A DNA stretch of 64,000 bases from Ramlibacter cellulosilyticus (GTDB lineage Bacteria; Pseudomonadota; Gammaproteobacteria; Burkholderiales; Burkholderiaceae_C), in the NCBI RefSeq assembly GCF_014297465.1, contig NZ_JACORT010000001.1, positions 434,001 through 498,000 on the forward strand, given 5' to 3'. The translations under genes were made by a program, and so were the position numbers. Under the pieces are notes generated by a model that was not told the origin of the DNA, ran no database searches, and worked only from the letters and a program-made list of their open reading frames with translations. Below, piece after piece: positions 63,735-64,000 of the stretch. How positions within the stretch are numbered: the stretch's first letter is position 1; the number at the start of each line of letters is the position of its first letter.

Positions 63735-64000
63735 TCAGAAGTAGCGGTCCTGCAGCTCGCGGCGGTGGCGCATGGCCAGGTAGAGGCCCGCGACGGCGGC
63801 GCCGACGGCCGCGGCGATCAGCGCGGACTTCATCGGGTGCTCCGAGACGTAGCGGGTGGAGGCGCTGGCGTACTCGCCCATGTAGCCGCGGGCGGCGCTG
63901 GCGCGGTCCGACATGCCGGCACGCAGGTCCTTCATGGTGCTGGAGGCGCGCTCCATCGCATCGGATGCCATGCGGCGGGTACTGTCGATCGTGTCGTTCA
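63735..64000 (-). CDS. DUF883/YqjD-like membrane protein, partial at window edge
   Basis: A small inner-membrane protein with an amphipathic N-terminus and one C-terminal transmembrane helix (SALIAAAVGAAVAGLYLAM), ending in RHRRELQDRYF. This matches DUF883 (ElaB/YqjD/YgaM), which in E. coli tethers inactive ribosomes to the membrane in stationary phase. An ATG is at 63971, but the frame stays open to the window edge (NDTIDSTRR before it), so the true start probably lies outside. It is first in a YqjD-YqjE-like operon. Confidence 0.85.
   Translation of the reverse strand, partial: NDTIDSTRRMASDAMERASSTMKDLRAGMSDRASAARGYMGEYASASTRYVSEHPMKSALIAAAVGAAVAGLYLAMRHRRELQDRYF

Overview
The window is high-GC bacterial chromosome carrying about 62 protein genes and one tRNA. 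Gene content points to Betaproteobacteria, order Burkholderiales, most likely family Comamonadaceae (a Ramlibacter/Variovorax-like organism). The basis is the fmdB-DUF502-aspS-nudB run, the ubiE-ubiJ-ubiB cluster, an H-NS-like protein, Bug-type tricarboxylate-transporter binding proteins, a giant DUF3683 FAD oxidoreductase, and dispersed GC-rich hairpins. This taxonomic call is inference from content, not from a search. I saw no prophage, insertion sequence, CRISPR array or rRNA, and no gene-free stretch longer than 300 bases.

Layout. 1-6.4 kb: end of an H-NS gene, a WecA/MraY-type sugar-phosphate transferase, tRNA-Leu(CAA), a coupled cysM-NUDIX-tusA-like-mutarotase operon converging on galU, then a 2-hydroxyacid dehydrogenase-like protein that has lost key residues. 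6.4-11.8 kb (minus): valS and an aromatic-type operon (VOC protein, FAD monooxygenase, DUF2783). 12.0-14.6 kb: rubrerythrin, heterodisulfide-reductase-like Fe-S protein and DUF3501, a coherent module of unknown function. 14.6-21.1 kb (minus): a complete ugpBAECQ glycerol-3-phosphate uptake operon ending in a GT39-like membrane protein, with a transcription-attenuating hairpin after ugpB. 21.3-28.9 kb: DUF3683 oxidoreductase plus HIT protein, then a double-FecR protein and a FhaC/ShlB-type outer-membrane transporter without an obvious exoprotein. 28.9-33.3 kb: DUF971, ubiE, a Tim44-like protein, ubiJ, ubiB. 33.3-39.0 kb: a sodium:solute symporter, FmdB, DUF502, aspS, a perfect 34-bp inverted repeat, nudB and an EEP-fold phosphatase.

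39.0-43.5 kb: clsB followed by a DNA-repair set (MBL exonuclease, DUF2269 membrane protein, ATP-dependent DNA ligase). The usual partner of that set, a short Lhr-type DEXH helicase, lies 15 kb downstream at 58.2 kb, and the partner phosphoesterase (PdeM) is absent from the window. 43.5-48.2 kb: matrixin-like protease, folE, BLUF photoreceptor, DUF429, DUF2784, SnoaL-like protein and a cysteine-rich flavoprotein. 48.2-58.2 kb is accessory metabolism and transport: a frameshifted 3-hydroxybutyrate dehydrogenase-like SDR, an acyl-CoA ligase, a branched-chain-amino-acid-type binding protein, a PAS-LuxR regulator, a SulP transporter, a sulfatase, two Bug binding proteins and a MarR regulator. 58.2-64.0 kb: Lhr helicase, two BON lipoproteins, a zinc-binding metallopeptidase and a YqjDE-like membrane operon that runs off the edge.

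How the genes work together. Many neighbours overlap by 4 nt (ATGA or GTGA), so most runs are probably translationally coupled operons. A CGTA-ACTC-TACG inverted repeat occurs both in front of ugpB and in the acyl-CoA ligase/binding-protein divergent promoter. It is a candidate operator for a LuxR-type regulator such as the one encoded nearby.
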